The translations under genes were made by a program, and so were the position numbers. Source: Bifidobacterium scardovii JCM 12489 = DSM 13734 (GTDB taxonomy: Bacteria; Actinomycetota; Actinomycetes; Actinomycetales; Bifidobacteriaceae). From it: a stretch of DNA of 64,000 nt. The stretch is from the NCBI RefSeq assembly GCF_001042635.1, contig NZ_AP012331.1, positions 434,001-498,000 on the forward strand. Reading direction: 5' to 3'. Of the stretch, positions 1 through 9,420 are shown one piece after another. Every line of letters starts with the position of its first letter. Within the stretch, counting starts at the first letter, position 1. Under the pieces are notes generated by a model that saw only the letters and a program-made list of their open reading frames with translations, did not search any database and was not told where the DNA came from.

Positions 1-1
1 C

Positions 2-601
2 GCCGCGATCGAGGGGCATCCCGACAATGTGGCGCCGGCCGTCTACGGCGGCATGACCGCCTCGTGGAACCTCGACACGGCCGAAGGCGTCGGCTCGATC
101 CCGATTCCGGGCGGCGAGCCGCTGCACAGCGGCTTCCACACCGTCAAGTACCGGGTCGACCCGCAGATCCACGCCTCCGTGTTCGTGCCCGACTATGAGC
201 TGTCCACGGAGGAGGCGCGCGAGGCGCTGCCCGGGGCCGTCACCTACCGCGACGCGGTGTTCAACGTGTCGCGCGTGGCGCTGATGGCCGCCGCGATGAA
301 CCCCGGCGCGCTCGCCTCCGCGTCCGACCCGAACGCGCTGCTGTTCACCGCCACGCAGGACAAGCTGCACCAGCCGTACCGCAAGAACCTCATGCATCCG
401 TCGTGGGACCTGATCCAGGCGCTGCGCTCCCGCGGCTACGCGGCGGCCGTTTCCGGCGCCGGCCCGTGCGTGCTGGTGCTGCACTACGGCGACGCGGCGA
501 CGTCCATCGAGCAGGTGGTCTCCGAGCAGCTCGCCTCCGGCCACTGGAAGGTGCTGCACCTGCCGGTCGACACGCAGGGCGTGCAGATCGAGCGCAAGTA
601 G
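2..601 (+). CDS. thrB: Homoserine kinase, C-terminal part (gene starts before the window)
   Basis: Cytosolic GHMP-superfamily kinase that phosphorylates L-homoserine with ATP in threonine biosynthesis. The first in-frame codons read AAIEGHPDNVAPA, the conserved HPDN-APA segment of homoserine kinases. Near the end VSGAGPCVL matches the GHMP motif 3 glycine loop. About 199 residues are present; the N-terminal third with the ATP loop lies outside the window. The reading frame is intact to a TAG stop and is followed by a UUCG-capped hairpin. The next gene is more than 400 bp away, so this is the end of its operon, in which hom and thrC would be expected upstream (inference). Confidence 0.93.
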   Translation, partial: AAIEGHPDNVAPAVYGGMTASWNLDTAEGVGSIPIPGGEPLHSGFHTVKYRVDPQIHASVFVPDYELSTEEAREALPGAVTYRDAVFNVSRVALMAAAMNPGALASASDPNALLFTATQDKLHQPYRKNLMHPSWDLIQALRSRGYAAAVSGAGPCVLVLHYGDAATSIEQVVSEQLASGHWKVLHLPVDTQGVQIERK

Positions 602-616
602 CGTCCCGTTTTTTTC

Positions 617-642
617 CGACAGCCTCCTTCGGGAGGCTGTCG
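617..642 (+). terminator. UUCG-capped hairpin after thrB
   Basis: Perfect 11-bp stem (617-627 with 632-642) closed by TTCG, the very stable C(UUCG)G tetraloop, 15 bp after the thrB stop. No T-run follows it; a T-run at 609-615 precedes it. It is therefore a likely transcript 3' end rather than a textbook intrinsic terminator. Confidence 0.5.
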
Positions 643-695
643 CCGTATGTGGGGCGTCTCCGGCAGTCGCGGTGTGAGTTGCGGTGTGCCTGATT

Positions 696-891
696 GGCGA
701 TCTGAGGGGCGAAATGGGCTGGTTGCAGACGTCTTTCGGCGATCTGAGGGGCAGTATCATCGCCATACCGAGCCGCAATAACAGCAATCCCTTGCAGTGA
801 GGCCTCGAGCATGGTCGTGGCAGGCTTGGCGGTTGCCCCTCAGATCGCCGAAAGACGTCTGCAGAAGGCGTATTTTGCCCCTCAGATCGCC
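696..891. repeat. Symmetric four-copy GGCGATCTGAGGGGC dyad
   Basis: The 15-mer GGCGATCTGAGGGGC occurs at 696-710 and 738-752 on the plus strand and, inverted, at 835-849 and 877-891. Both pairs are spaced exactly 42 bp. The inner copies belong to a perfect 29-bp inverted repeat (725-753 with 834-862). Nothing coding is apparent in the 601-1022 gap, which otherwise holds the Maf-NUDIX gene's upstream region. Confidence 0.85.
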
Positions 892-1022
892 AAAACGCTG
901 CAATGCGGAGGGATTATTGCTGGCGGTATCGGCGGGGATTCGGCCATGGCGTTCGCACCGTGATGCGGTAGCATGGCTGTAGCGTGCCGAGTGGGGGCAG
1001 CCAGAGCAAAGTGAGGCCAATA

Positions 1023-2480
1023 ATGTCCATTCCGCTGATTCTTGCGTCCAAATCGAAACCACGCCGCGACGTGCTGTACGCGGCCGGCATCTGCCCGACC
1101 ATCCGCGTCTCGCACGTCGACGAGCCGGCCGCGCTCGAGCGCGCCGCCGCCGAGGCGGGCGTCGGCGTCGATGACCTGAGCATCGAGCAGCGGGTGATGA
1201 TCCTCGCCGAGGCCAAGGCCCAGGCCGTGCATCAGGCGTACCGTGACGTGGCCGACGCCGCCTTGGCGGCGACAGGCGAGCGGGTGATCGCCTATCCGCT
1301 GCGTGCCGCGGAATTCGCCGAATCCGAATCCGCTGGCGCCGATGACGGGGCGGCGCCCTCGCCGGCCGTCACGGCCTCGGCGCCGATCGACTATTCAAAG
1401 GCCACCATCGCCACAACCCGGGACTTCTCCGGCGTGGACATACCGACCGTCACCGAGCCGATCTCCAACGTGGTCGCCATGCAGCCGGGCCTGACAAGGT
1501 CCGAGGTCGGCCCGCTGATCGTCGGCTGCGACTCCATGTTCCTCATGGACGGCGAGTGCTACGGCAAGCCGCACAGCGCCGAGGTGGCGCGCGAGCGGCT
1601 GCGGCGCATGCGCGGCAACAGCGGCGAGCTGTGGACCGGCCACTGCGTGATCGATTTCGCGACCGGGCGCGTGGAGCGCGGGGCGAGCCGCGCCACGATC
1701 CATTTCTGCGACTACTCCGACCGGGACATCGAGCGGTACATCGCCACGGGCGAACCGTTGGAGGTGGCCGGATCGTTCACCCTTGAGGGCTTCGGCGGCG
1801 CGTTCATCGACGGCATCGAAGGCGATCCGCACGGCATCATCGGCATCAGCCTGCCGCTGCTGCGCCGGCTGACGGCACGTCTTGGCGTGCAGTGGCCGGA
1901 CCTGTGGAACATGCTGCGCGGCGAATCCGAACCGGACGGCAAAACCGGCCCGGCCGGCATCGTGCCTCCCGAGGAGAACGTGCACCAGCCCGGCGACGGC
2001 TGGATCGACTGTGCGTGCGGCCGCAAGCATTGGGGCATCAACGGGGCGTCCGGCGTGCTGCTGGCCCGGCGCGACCCGGCAAGCGGCGAGGTGACGCATG
2101 TGGTCATGCAGCACCGGGCCGTGTGGAGTGCCGAGGGCGGCACCTGGGGCATCCCCGGCGGCGCCAGCGCGGACGGCGAAAGCCCCATCGAGGGCGCGCT
2201 GCGCGAGTCCTATGAAGAGGCGAACATCACGCCGGAGGACATCGAGGTGGTGGGCACCTACCGCGAGGACCACGGCCCGTGGGCGTACACCACCGTCTTC
2301 GCGTTCGAGAAGCCGGGGCACAAGGTGACCCCGCGCGCCAACGACGACGAAAGCATGGAGATCGAGTGGGTGCCGATCGACGAGGTGCCCGACCGCAAGC
2401 TGCTGACCGCGATGAAGGCCGACTGGCCCCGTTTCGCCGCGCGTCTGCGCGCCCTCGCCGCCGAGCGGCGCGGCGAGTAG
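1023..2480 (+). CDS. Maf nucleotide pyrophosphatase fused to a NUDIX hydrolase
   Basis: Two-domain cytosolic enzyme of 485 residues. Residues about 1-300 are a Maf domain: LILASKSKPRRDVL at the start (the LASxSPRR loop), VGCDSM in the middle and EGDPHGIIG near its end. Maf proteins hydrolyse non-canonical or modified NTPs. Residues about 330-480 are a NUDIX hydrolase with GIPGG and a NUDIX box reading GASADGE, seven residues, then RESYEEANI, where the usual final Gly is Asn. The Maf half carries an Ala/Ser/Pro-rich insertion of roughly 90 residues between its N-terminal loop and VGCDSM. The start ATG at 1023 has GTGAGG upstream; an earlier in-frame ATG at 984 lacks a good RBS. Substrate is not predictable; a sanitising role for nucleotides is inferred. 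Confidence 0.88.
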   Translation: MSIPLILASKSKPRRDVLYAAGICPTIRVSHVDEPAALERAAAEAGVGVDDLSIEQRVMILAEAKAQAVHQAYRDVADAALAATGERVIAYPLRAAEFAESESAGADDGAAPSPAVTASAPIDYSKATIATTRDFSGVDIPTVTEPISNVVAMQPGLTRSEVGPLIVGCDSMFLMDGECYGKPHSAEVARERLRRMRGNSGELWTGHCVIDFATGRVERGASRATIHFCDYSDRDIERYIATGEPLEVAGSFTLEGFGGAFIDGIEGDPHGIIGISLPLLRRLTARLGVQWPDLWNMLRGESEPDGKTGPAGIVPPEENVHQPGDGWIDCACGRKHWGINGASGVLLARRDPASGEVTHVVMQHRAVWSAEGGTWGIPGGASADGESPIEGALRESYEEANITPEDIEVVGTYREDHGPWAYTTVFAFEKPGHKVTPRANDDESMEIEWVPIDEVPDRKLLTAMKADWPRFAARLRALAAERRGE

Positions 2481-2536
2481 CCGGAGAGCCGGAGGCGTTC
2501 CGTCGATATCCTGCGTCGTTAATCCGTAGTAATTTT

Positions 2537-2670
2537 GGCTCCCCTCTCTGAGGGGAGCTGGCAGCGAAGCGGTCTGAGGGGAGCATTCCCGCGAACACCT
2601 GAATCAAGCCGATTCGCATGCTCTCCCCTCAGTCGGCTATGCCGACAGCTCCCCTCATGGAGGGGAGCCG
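2537..2670. repeat. Composite REP-like palindrome
   Basis: A run of inverted units built on GGCTCCCCTC/GAGGGGAGC with GCGAAGCGGTCTGAGGGG and CAGTCGGCTATGCCGACAG side stems; the same family recurs at 11297, 13824, 30968, 35040 and inside fas at 47237. It fills most of the gap between the Maf-NUDIX gene and the SDR gene and can fold into several hairpins. The element is intergenic, species-specific repetitive DNA. Confidence 0.85.
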
Positions 2671-2820
2671 GATATAGTTCGACGAACTTATGATGGGGGG
2701 CCGGGCTCCGGCTCCGGCTCATGCGCCCGCATCGCGGGATCGTGTTCTCTATGTGGGATGTTGCGACGCCTGCGGCGAATTAGGTATAGGATTCCGCAGC
2801 GGCAAGGCAAAGGAGATGCC

Positions 2821-3618
2821 ATGACCAGCAACACCTATCATTTCGAAGACAAAGTCGTTATCGTCACCGGCGGGGGCACCGGCATCGGGCGCGCGGTCAC
2901 GCGGGCGTTTCTCGACAACGGCGCCACCGTCGTGGCCGTAGGCCGCAGGCAGGAGCCGCTCGACGAGACCGTGGCCGGATACGAGCGCGGGCATACGCAC
3001 ATCACCGACGTGTCCAACCACGAGCAGGTCGCCGAGCTGGTGCGCTCGGTGGTGGACCGGTTCGGTCACCTCGACGTGGTGGTGTCCAACGCCGGCATCT
3101 TCGAGGGCGGCGAGATCGAGAACGTGTCCGACGACGTCTGGCACAAGCTGTTCTCCGTGAACCTCGACGGCCTGTTCTACCTGACCAAGGAAGCGCTGCC
3201 GTACCTGATCGAATCCCACGGCAACATCGTGGTGGACACCTCCGTCTCGGGCCTGCGCGGCGATTGGGGCCAGACCGCCTACAATTCCACCAAGCACGCG
3301 ATGAACGGGTTCGTGCGCTGCGTGGCGCTCGACTACGGCGCCAAGGGCGTGCGCGTCAACGCCTTCGCCCCGGGCTTCATCGAAACCGACATCAACAAGG
3401 AGGTCTGGAGCGATCCCGAGCGCGTCAAGCCGTATCTCGACCGCGTGGCGCTCGGGCGCACCGGCCGCGCCGAGGACTGCGCCGGAGTCGCCCTGTTCCT
3501 CGCCTCGGACGATGCCGCCTATCTCACCGGTCTGGTCGTGCCCGTCGACGGCGGCACCACGGCGGCCACCGGTCAGGGACGCAACTCCTACGAGAACGAC
3601 ACCCGCTCGGTGCTCTGA
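2821..3618 (+). CDS. SDR-family NAD(P)-dependent oxidoreductase
   Basis: 265-residue classical short-chain dehydrogenase/reductase. The N-terminal Rossmann motif is TGGGTGIG, followed by NAG near residue 90, a Ser near residue 140, and the catalytic YNSTK (Tyr-x3-Lys). The PG segment (FAPGFIETDI) and a C-terminal LTGLVVPVDGG match the family. RBS AAGGAG precedes ATG 2821. The protein resembles 3-oxoacyl-ACP or sugar-alcohol dehydrogenases but nothing here fixes the substrate. It stands alone, flanked by a REP element upstream and a non-coding gap of about 200 bp downstream. Confidence 0.9.
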   Translation: MTSNTYHFEDKVVIVTGGGTGIGRAVTRAFLDNGATVVAVGRRQEPLDETVAGYERGHTHITDVSNHEQVAELVRSVVDRFGHLDVVVSNAGIFEGGEIENVSDDVWHKLFSVNLDGLFYLTKEALPYLIESHGNIVVDTSVSGLRGDWGQTAYNSTKHAMNGFVRCVALDYGAKGVRVNAFAPGFIETDINKEVWSDPERVKPYLDRVALGRTGRAEDCAGVALFLASDDAAYLTGLVVPVDGGTTAATGQGRNSYENDTRSVL

Positions 3619-3815
3619 TCCGCTGCCGTCCTGCCTTCCGTCTTGTCTGCGGCCCGCCGTCGGGAGCAGGCAAGGCGGCTTTGCCGATGGCCGGCGATCG
3701 GCAACGCCGCGTGATACCCCCTAATCCTCACGGATGAGGGCGGCCCGTGCGTCGCGGCCAAGTTCATCCCGCTGCCTGATGGTTGGCTGAGCGTGACCTT
3801 CGTATTGTCGGTGAT

Positions 3816-4682
3816 ATGACTACAACAACACCGCAATATCAGCAATTCCAGCAGCCCGTGCAGCCTCGGGCCGGACAGCAGCCCGCTGTGCCGGCCGGCG
3901 CCCAGCCGGTGCTGATCGCCACCGATCTGGTCATGGACTACAGCGCCGCCATGGCCCGCACGCAGGCCGGCCGCGCCACGACCGGCGTCGGCGCCGGGCC
4001 GTCCGCCGCCGTGCCGGGCATACACACCCTGGCGCTGAACCATGTGAGCTTTGCGCTGGTCGAAGGCGAAAGCGTCGCGGTCATGGGCCCGTCGGGCTCC
4101 GGCAAGTCGACGCTGCTGCACTCGCTGGCCGGCATCATCAAGCCGACCGGCGGATCGGTCGCCTTCCGCGGGGCCAACCTGACCGCGATGAGCGACGCCG
4201 ACCGCACCAAGCTGCGCCGCGGCGCCTTCGGCTTCGTCTTCCAATCCGGGCAGCTGCTGCCCGAACTGCCCGCCGTGGAGAACATCGCGCTGCCGATGAT
4301 GCTGGGCGGCATGGATTATCGCTCGGCCACCGATGCGGCCATGCTGTGGCTCGAACGGCTCGGTCTGCGCGCGCTCGCCACGCACCGTCCCGGCGAGATG
4401 AGCGGCGGTCAGATGCAGCGCATCGCGATCGCCCGCGCGCTCGCCGTGCGCCCGGCCGTCGTCTTCGCCGACGAGCCGACCGGCGCCCTCGATCAGGCCA
4501 CCGGACGCGAGGTCATGGGCATCCTTATGGAGGCCGCCCAGGCCAACGGTTCGGCCGTGGTGGTCGTCACGCACGACCCGAACGTGGCCTCATTCTGCGG
4601 GCGTACCGTGATCATGCGCGACGGGCAGCTGTATACGGCCGAGGCGGCCGCGCAGTACGGCTGGAACGGGGGCGCGCGATGA
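3816..4682 (+). CDS. ABC transporter ATP-binding protein (MacB/LolD type)
   Basis: 288-residue cytosolic ATPase. Walker A is GPSGSGKST, the Q-loop is VFQSGQLLP, the signature MSGGQMQRIAIARAL, and Walker B VVFADEPTG, with the switch His in VVVTHD. The GALDQATG segment after Walker B is typical of the MacB/LolD/FtsE group. The first ~75 residues are a Gln/Pro/Ala-rich extension, interrupted by the usual A-loop region. It overlaps the permease gene by ATGA (4679-4682), so the two are translated together and form one exporter. Start chosen at ATG 3816; the RBS there is weak. Substrate unknown; peptides or lipids are usual for this group. Confidence 0.9.
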   Translation: MTTTTPQYQQFQQPVQPRAGQQPAVPAGAQPVLIATDLVMDYSAAMARTQAGRATTGVGAGPSAAVPGIHTLALNHVSFALVEGESVAVMGPSGSGKSTLLHSLAGIIKPTGGSVAFRGANLTAMSDADRTKLRRGAFGFVFQSGQLLPELPAVENIALPMMLGGMDYRSATDAAMLWLERLGLRALATHRPGEMSGGQMQRIAIARALAVRPAVVFADEPTGALDQATGREVMGILMEAAQANGSAVVVVTHDPNVASFCGRTVIMRDGQLYTAEAAAQYGWNGGAR

Positions 4683-6133
4683 GCACCTTCGCGCTGTGGC
4701 GCCTGTTTCACCGCCCCGGGTCGCGAGGCTCGGCCGGTCACACCTCCGTGCTCGCCATCGTCGCGTTCGCCGCGGCGACCGCGATCTTCCTGACCGTGCT
4801 CGGCGGCGTGCACGGCTTCATCTGGCGCGCGTCACCCGACCACACGGTCGGCTGCCTGCTCAACGATGCGGCCTGCGCCCCCGGCACCCGTGCCATATGG
4901 CTGAAGCGGCTCTCCGACCCCAGTGATCCGGCCGGGATCGCCGGCGGCTACGTGCTGCTCGCCTGCTTCGCCTGCGTGCTGCTGATCGTGCCGTTCATGG
5001 CGCTCGCCGGCTCGGCCGCGCGCCTGGCCGCCTCCCGCCGCGACGCCCGTCTCGCCACGCTGCGCCTGGCCGGGGCGACCAACAGCCAGGTGGTCAAGCT
5101 GACCGCGCTCGATGCGGCCGGCCAGGCCCTGGTCGGGGCGCTGATCGGCATTGTCGGCTATTTCCTGATCATGCCGCTGATCATGCTGCTGCGCTTCCAG
5201 AACCAGGGGTTCACCTTCGAGCAGCTGTGGGTCGGCTCGCTGACGCTGGTCGCGGTGCTGGCCGGCGTGACCGTGCTGGCGCTGGTCTCGTCTCTGATCA
5301 CGCTGCGGCGCGTGGCGATCACGCCGCTCGGCGTCACCTCGCGCGCGTCCGAGCCGCTGCCGTCCGCGTGGCGCGTCGTGATCTTCGTGGCGGTGGTGGC
5401 CGCCGCGATGTTCATGTTCAAGAATCCGGAACTGCTGCGCGGCTTCGGCAACGTGGCGCTGTATGCGATGGTGTTCGGCTTCATGTTCCTGTGCTTCGCG
5501 CTGATCAACCTCGCCGGGTCGTGGGTGGTCACCGCTCGTGCCAAGGCGCGTGCCCGCCGCCCGAGGAACGTGGCGACCATGATCGCGATGCGCCGTATCC
5601 TCGACAACCCGAAGCGCGCGTGGCGCAACGTGTCGGGCATCGCGCTGGCCGTGTTCATCGCGGGCATCACGTCGATCGCCGGATACGTCACCGTGTCGAG
5701 CAGCAGCGGGGACGCCGGCGCGAACGATGTCGGCATGATCTTCGCCCGTGATATCGGCACCGGCGGCATTCTGACGCTGGTGTTCGCGGCGGTGCTCGCC
5801 GCCGTCAGCTCGGGCGTGATGCAGGCCGGCAGCGTCTATGACCAGGCCGCGGAATACCGCATGCTCGTGCTTGAAGGCACTGACGTGGCCACGCTGAACA
5901 AGGCCCGTTTCGAGGAGGTGTTCACCCCGCTCAACACGGTGGTGCTCGTCTCCGGCGGCTGCGCGATGCTGCTCATGCTTCCGCTGTTCGCCGAGGCGAT
6001 GACCGCGCCGGCCACGCTGCTGAGCTTCTTCGGCGGGCTCACGCTGTGCTACGTGCTGGTAGCGGTCGGGGCGTTCGCCTCGAACCGGGTGGCCGCGAGC
6101 CTGGATCTTATGGATTACCGGGCCGACGACTGA
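4679..6133 (+). CDS. FtsX-like ABC transporter permease
   Basis: 484-residue integral membrane protein, partner of the ATPase encoded just upstream (4-bp overlap). One TM segment lies at about residues 20-42, then an extracellular loop, a block of three TMs (about 80-215), another pair (about 225-275), and a C-terminal block of three to four TMs. LATLRLAGATNSQV is the coupling-helix motif of FtsX/MacB permeases (RLAGAT). The layout resembles two FtsX domains in one chain. The product is probably a homodimeric membrane half of an exporter. The gene ends before the terminator at 6245-6287. Confidence 0.88.
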   Translation: MSTFALWRLFHRPGSRGSAGHTSVLAIVAFAAATAIFLTVLGGVHGFIWRASPDHTVGCLLNDAACAPGTRAIWLKRLSDPSDPAGIAGGYVLLACFACVLLIVPFMALAGSAARLAASRRDARLATLRLAGATNSQVVKLTALDAAGQALVGALIGIVGYFLIMPLIMLLRFQNQGFTFEQLWVGSLTLVAVLAGVTVLALVSSLITLRRVAITPLGVTSRASEPLPSAWRVVIFVAVVAAAMFMFKNPELLRGFGNVALYAMVFGFMFLCFALINLAGSWVVTARAKARARRPRNVATMIAMRRILDNPKRAWRNVSGIALAVFIAGITSIAGYVTVSSSSGDAGANDVGMIFARDIGTGGILTLVFAAVLAAVSSGVMQAGSVYDQAAEYRMLVLEGTDVATLNKARFEEVFTPLNTVVLVSGGCAMLLMLPLFAEAMTAPATLLSFFGGLTLCYVLVAVGAFASNRVAASLDLMDYRADD

Positions 6134-6207
6134 CGGTGGCGGCGGCCGGATGGCGCCGGGTGGCGCTAGATGGTGCCGGATGTCATGGGATCGGCGGCAA
6201 TTGCGGC

Positions 6208-6328
6208 GTAACCGCGAGTTGTCGGTGCGGGGTTGAGCAGTGGAACCGGTTGTAATGCTGTTTATAGCGTTACAACCGGTGTTTTTTGCGCTTGTCTCGC
6301 CGGGCGCGCACCGACAACTCGCGGTTAC
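6208..6328. repeat. Long inverted repeat enclosing a terminator
   Basis: Perfect 22-bp arms at 6208-6229 (GTAACCGCGAGTTGTCGG...) and 6307-6328 flank the intrinsic terminator at 6245-6287. This lies in the 6134-6757 gap between the converging ABC exporter and oppA genes. The rest of that gap holds a REP-like hairpin (6364-6381) and a minus-strand terminator, with no convincing gene. Confidence 0.8.
6245..6287 (+). terminator. Intrinsic terminator of the ABC exporter operon
   Basis: 15-bp stem (ACCGGTTGTAATGCT pairing with 6266-6280, one G-U pair) with a 6-nt loop, then GTTTTTTG. It is a canonical stem plus U-tract for plus-strand transcription. Confidence 0.85.
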
Positions 6329-6411
6329 GGATCATGTGCGGTTGAGGCGTTGGGGATTCCTGGCCTCTCCTTAGGGAGAGGGGAGCCGGAAGGAGCCGGC
6401 GGCGCATATGC

Positions 6412-6452
6412 AAAAGCCTCCCGTGCGCCGCTGCGAGGCACACGGGAGGCTT
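6412..6452 (-). terminator. Probable intrinsic terminator of the opp operon
   Basis: 12-bp perfect stem (6414-6425 with 6441-6452, AAGCCTCCCGTG). Read on the minus strand it is followed by TTTTGC, so it would stop transcripts arriving from oppA about 300 bp upstream. Confidence 0.6.
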
Positions 6453-6757
6453 CCCAACCGCAGCATCATATGCAGAATAAGGAGTAAGGGCATATGTTGC
6501 CGCGGTCGCACCGCGCCGGGATCCGCCGCGGGCCGCGACCGGCATCGAAAGCTCCATGCAGTCGATGCGTGCGGCCGGCCGCCTTCGGCACGGTGACTAT
6601 TCAGTTATCGGCGTCGAATCGCACCGGCATCGCCGTCAAATCATCGATCGAATCATCAGTCGAATCATCAACGACGGCCGCCAGGCGACCCGTCGCCGCG
6701 TGACGGACGTTCATCAGGCCGGCGTCCGGTCGGGAAGCGCCGGCCCGGAGAACGACG

Positions 6758-8263
6758 TCACTTCTGCCAGCCGATGTCCTGCGGCAGGCTGCCGGCGAAG
6801 CCGGACGGGCCATAGTTGGCCAGGCCCTTCTTTGCACCGAGGTACGAAGCCGGGTTGGAGACCGGGATGGTGCCATACAGCTTGAAGGCTTCCTTCTCGG
6901 CGGCGTTCACGGCCTTGGTCTGCTCGTCATAGTCGGAGAGGTTGCCGGCCTTCTTGACGAGCTCGTCGATCGTCTTGTTGCCCACGTAGGAGAAGTTGGA
7001 CGGGCCGTCGGAGGTGTACAGCTGCGGGGCGGACACCACGAAGGTCATGGCGCTCGGAGCCTGCCAAGCCATCGGCAGCACCTGGTAGTTGCCGGAAGTC
7101 ACGGTGTCGGAGAACTTGGACTCGGCCACGTTCACGACCTTGACCTTGATGCCGGCCTTCTTCATCATCGCCTGGTAGGCGTTGGCGAGGGCCTGCTGGG
7201 TGGCGTCGTCACCGAAGAAGGTGAAGGAGATCTCAAGGGTCTTACCGCCCTTGGCGTAGTAGCCGTCCTTGCCCATCTTGTAGCCGTCGGCCTCAAGGGT
7301 CTTCTTGGCGTTGTCCACGTTGTACTTGGCCTCGGAGGGCAGGTTGTTCTCGTAGCCCTTCTGGAACGGCAGCAGCAGCTCGGAGCCCGGCTGATCGGCC
7401 TTCCAGTTCAGGCCCTGGAACTGCACGTTGTTGTAGGTGTTCACGTCGAAGGCCTGGGTGATGGCCTTGCGCACCTGCAGGTCGTCAAGCGGCTTGGACT
7501 TGCCGTTGTATTCCAGCACGCGGGTCTTGGTGCTGTAGCCGATGCGCAGCTGGGCGTCCTTGACGGAACGGATGGCCTTGATGTCGTCCTTGGTGGAGGC
7601 ATCCACGGCATCGATCTCGCCGTTCTGGAAGGCGTTGAGGGAGGCGGTGTCGGCCATCTGCTTGTAGACGATCTTGTCCAGCTTCGGCTTGTTGCCCCAC
7701 CACTTCTCGTTCGGCACGAAGGTGACCTGGGAGTCGGAGAAGGAGTCGACCTTGTACGGACCGGCGGCCCACTCGTTGTGCGGGTTCTTCACCCAGCCCC
7801 GAGTGAAGGTCTTCGGGTCGGCGGCCTTCGGGTTCACCAGAGCGCCGAAGACTTCCTGCCACGGGTAGTATGGGGTCTTGTAGGTCACCTTGATCGGGGA
7901 GCCGCTGACCTGGTCGGTCATGAGCAGGCTGGGCTGGTACCAGCTCCAGAACTCGGACATGTAGCTGGTGTTGCCGTCGGAAGACATGTAGTTCCAGTTC
8001 GGGCCGATCTCGATGGCGGACAGGGTCAGCGTGCCGCCGTCCTTGACGTTGTCACGGCTCTGGTGGTTGTCGTAGCGCTCGGTGATCTTCGGCATGGGCA
8101 GATCGCCGGTGTACGACGCATCGATGCCTGCCGGCGGTTCGGCGGCGCTCGAGGCGCCGTTGGAGCCGTTGCCGTTGCCATTGCCCGAGCCGCAGCCGGC
8201 GAGCAGCATGGCAAGCGCCGCAGTGGCCGCGGCGAGCGCGGTCAGCTTACGTGTCTTGTTCAT
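6758..8263 (-). CDS. oppA: Oligopeptide ABC transporter substrate-binding lipoprotein (SBP family 5)
   Basis: 501-residue extracellular lipoprotein; signal sequence with lipobox LLAGC, so Cys is the lipidated N-terminus. Family 5 features are visible: KDGGTLTLS, GPNWN, the WAAGPYKV and NEKWWG segments, VRKAITQAFD and a C-terminal PQDIGW. The reading passes from WYQPSLLMTD directly to SGSPIKVTYKTPYYPWQ. In relatives a stretch of some 60-80 residues, including the TFNDGTP-type segment, normally lies there, so an in-frame internal deletion is suspected. RBS AGGAGG and start codon sit in a 22-bp tandem duplication. It is the last gene of a decayed opp operon and may be non-functional. Confidence 0.85.
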   Translation of the reverse strand: MNKTRKLTALAAATAALAMLLAGCGSGNGNGNGSNGASSAAEPPAGIDASYTGDLPMPKITERYDNHQSRDNVKDGGTLTLSAIEIGPNWNYMSSDGNTSYMSEFWSWYQPSLLMTDQVSGSPIKVTYKTPYYPWQEVFGALVNPKAADPKTFTRGWVKNPHNEWAAGPYKVDSFSDSQVTFVPNEKWWGNKPKLDKIVYKQMADTASLNAFQNGEIDAVDASTKDDIKAIRSVKDAQLRIGYSTKTRVLEYNGKSKPLDDLQVRKAITQAFDVNTYNNVQFQGLNWKADQPGSELLLPFQKGYENNLPSEAKYNVDNAKKTLEADGYKMGKDGYYAKGGKTLEISFTFFGDDATQQALANAYQAMMKKAGIKVKVVNVAESKFSDTVTSGNYQVLPMAWQAPSAMTFVVSAPQLYTSDGPSNFSYVGNKTIDELVKKAGNLSDYDEQTKAVNAAEKEAFKLYGTIPVSNPASYLGAKKGLANYGPSGFAGSLPQDIGWQK

Positions 8264-8285
8264 TGTTGTTTCCTCCTCTTATCAT
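8247..8285 (-). CDS. 12-codon upstream ORF overlapping the oppA start
   Basis: The duplication at 8261-8304 makes a second ATG with its own AGGAGG, 22 bp upstream of and out of frame with oppA. It encodes MIRGGNNNEQDT and stops at TAA 8247-8249, 14 nt inside oppA. It probably competes for, or couples to, oppA initiation. This is inferred from sequence only. Confidence 0.4.
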   Translation of the reverse strand: MIRGGNNNEQDT

Positions 8286-8304
8286 TGTTGTTTCCTCCTC
8301 TTAT
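8261..8304 (-). repeat. 22-bp tandem duplication of the oppA RBS and start codon
   Basis: Two identical 22-bp copies (8261-8282 and 8283-8304); on the minus strand each carries AGAGGAGGAAACAACAATG. Both have an ideal AGGAGG-to-ATG spacing of 8 nt. Confidence 0.95.
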
Positions 8305-8317
8305 AGAGTTCCGACCG

Positions 8318-9403
<1,086 letters not shown>

Positions 9404-9420
9404 GATGATCGCCTCGTCTC

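Noticed and set aside
609..615. Minus-strand intrinsic terminator at the thrB hairpin
   Set aside because: On the minus strand the hairpin is followed by A residues, not U, and no minus-strand gene ends there.
4346..4678. N-terminal extension of the FtsX-like permease
   Set aside because: The extra residues are an Arg-rich shadow of the ATPase gene. The true start at 4679 overlaps the ATPase stop by ATGA and begins the membrane protein.
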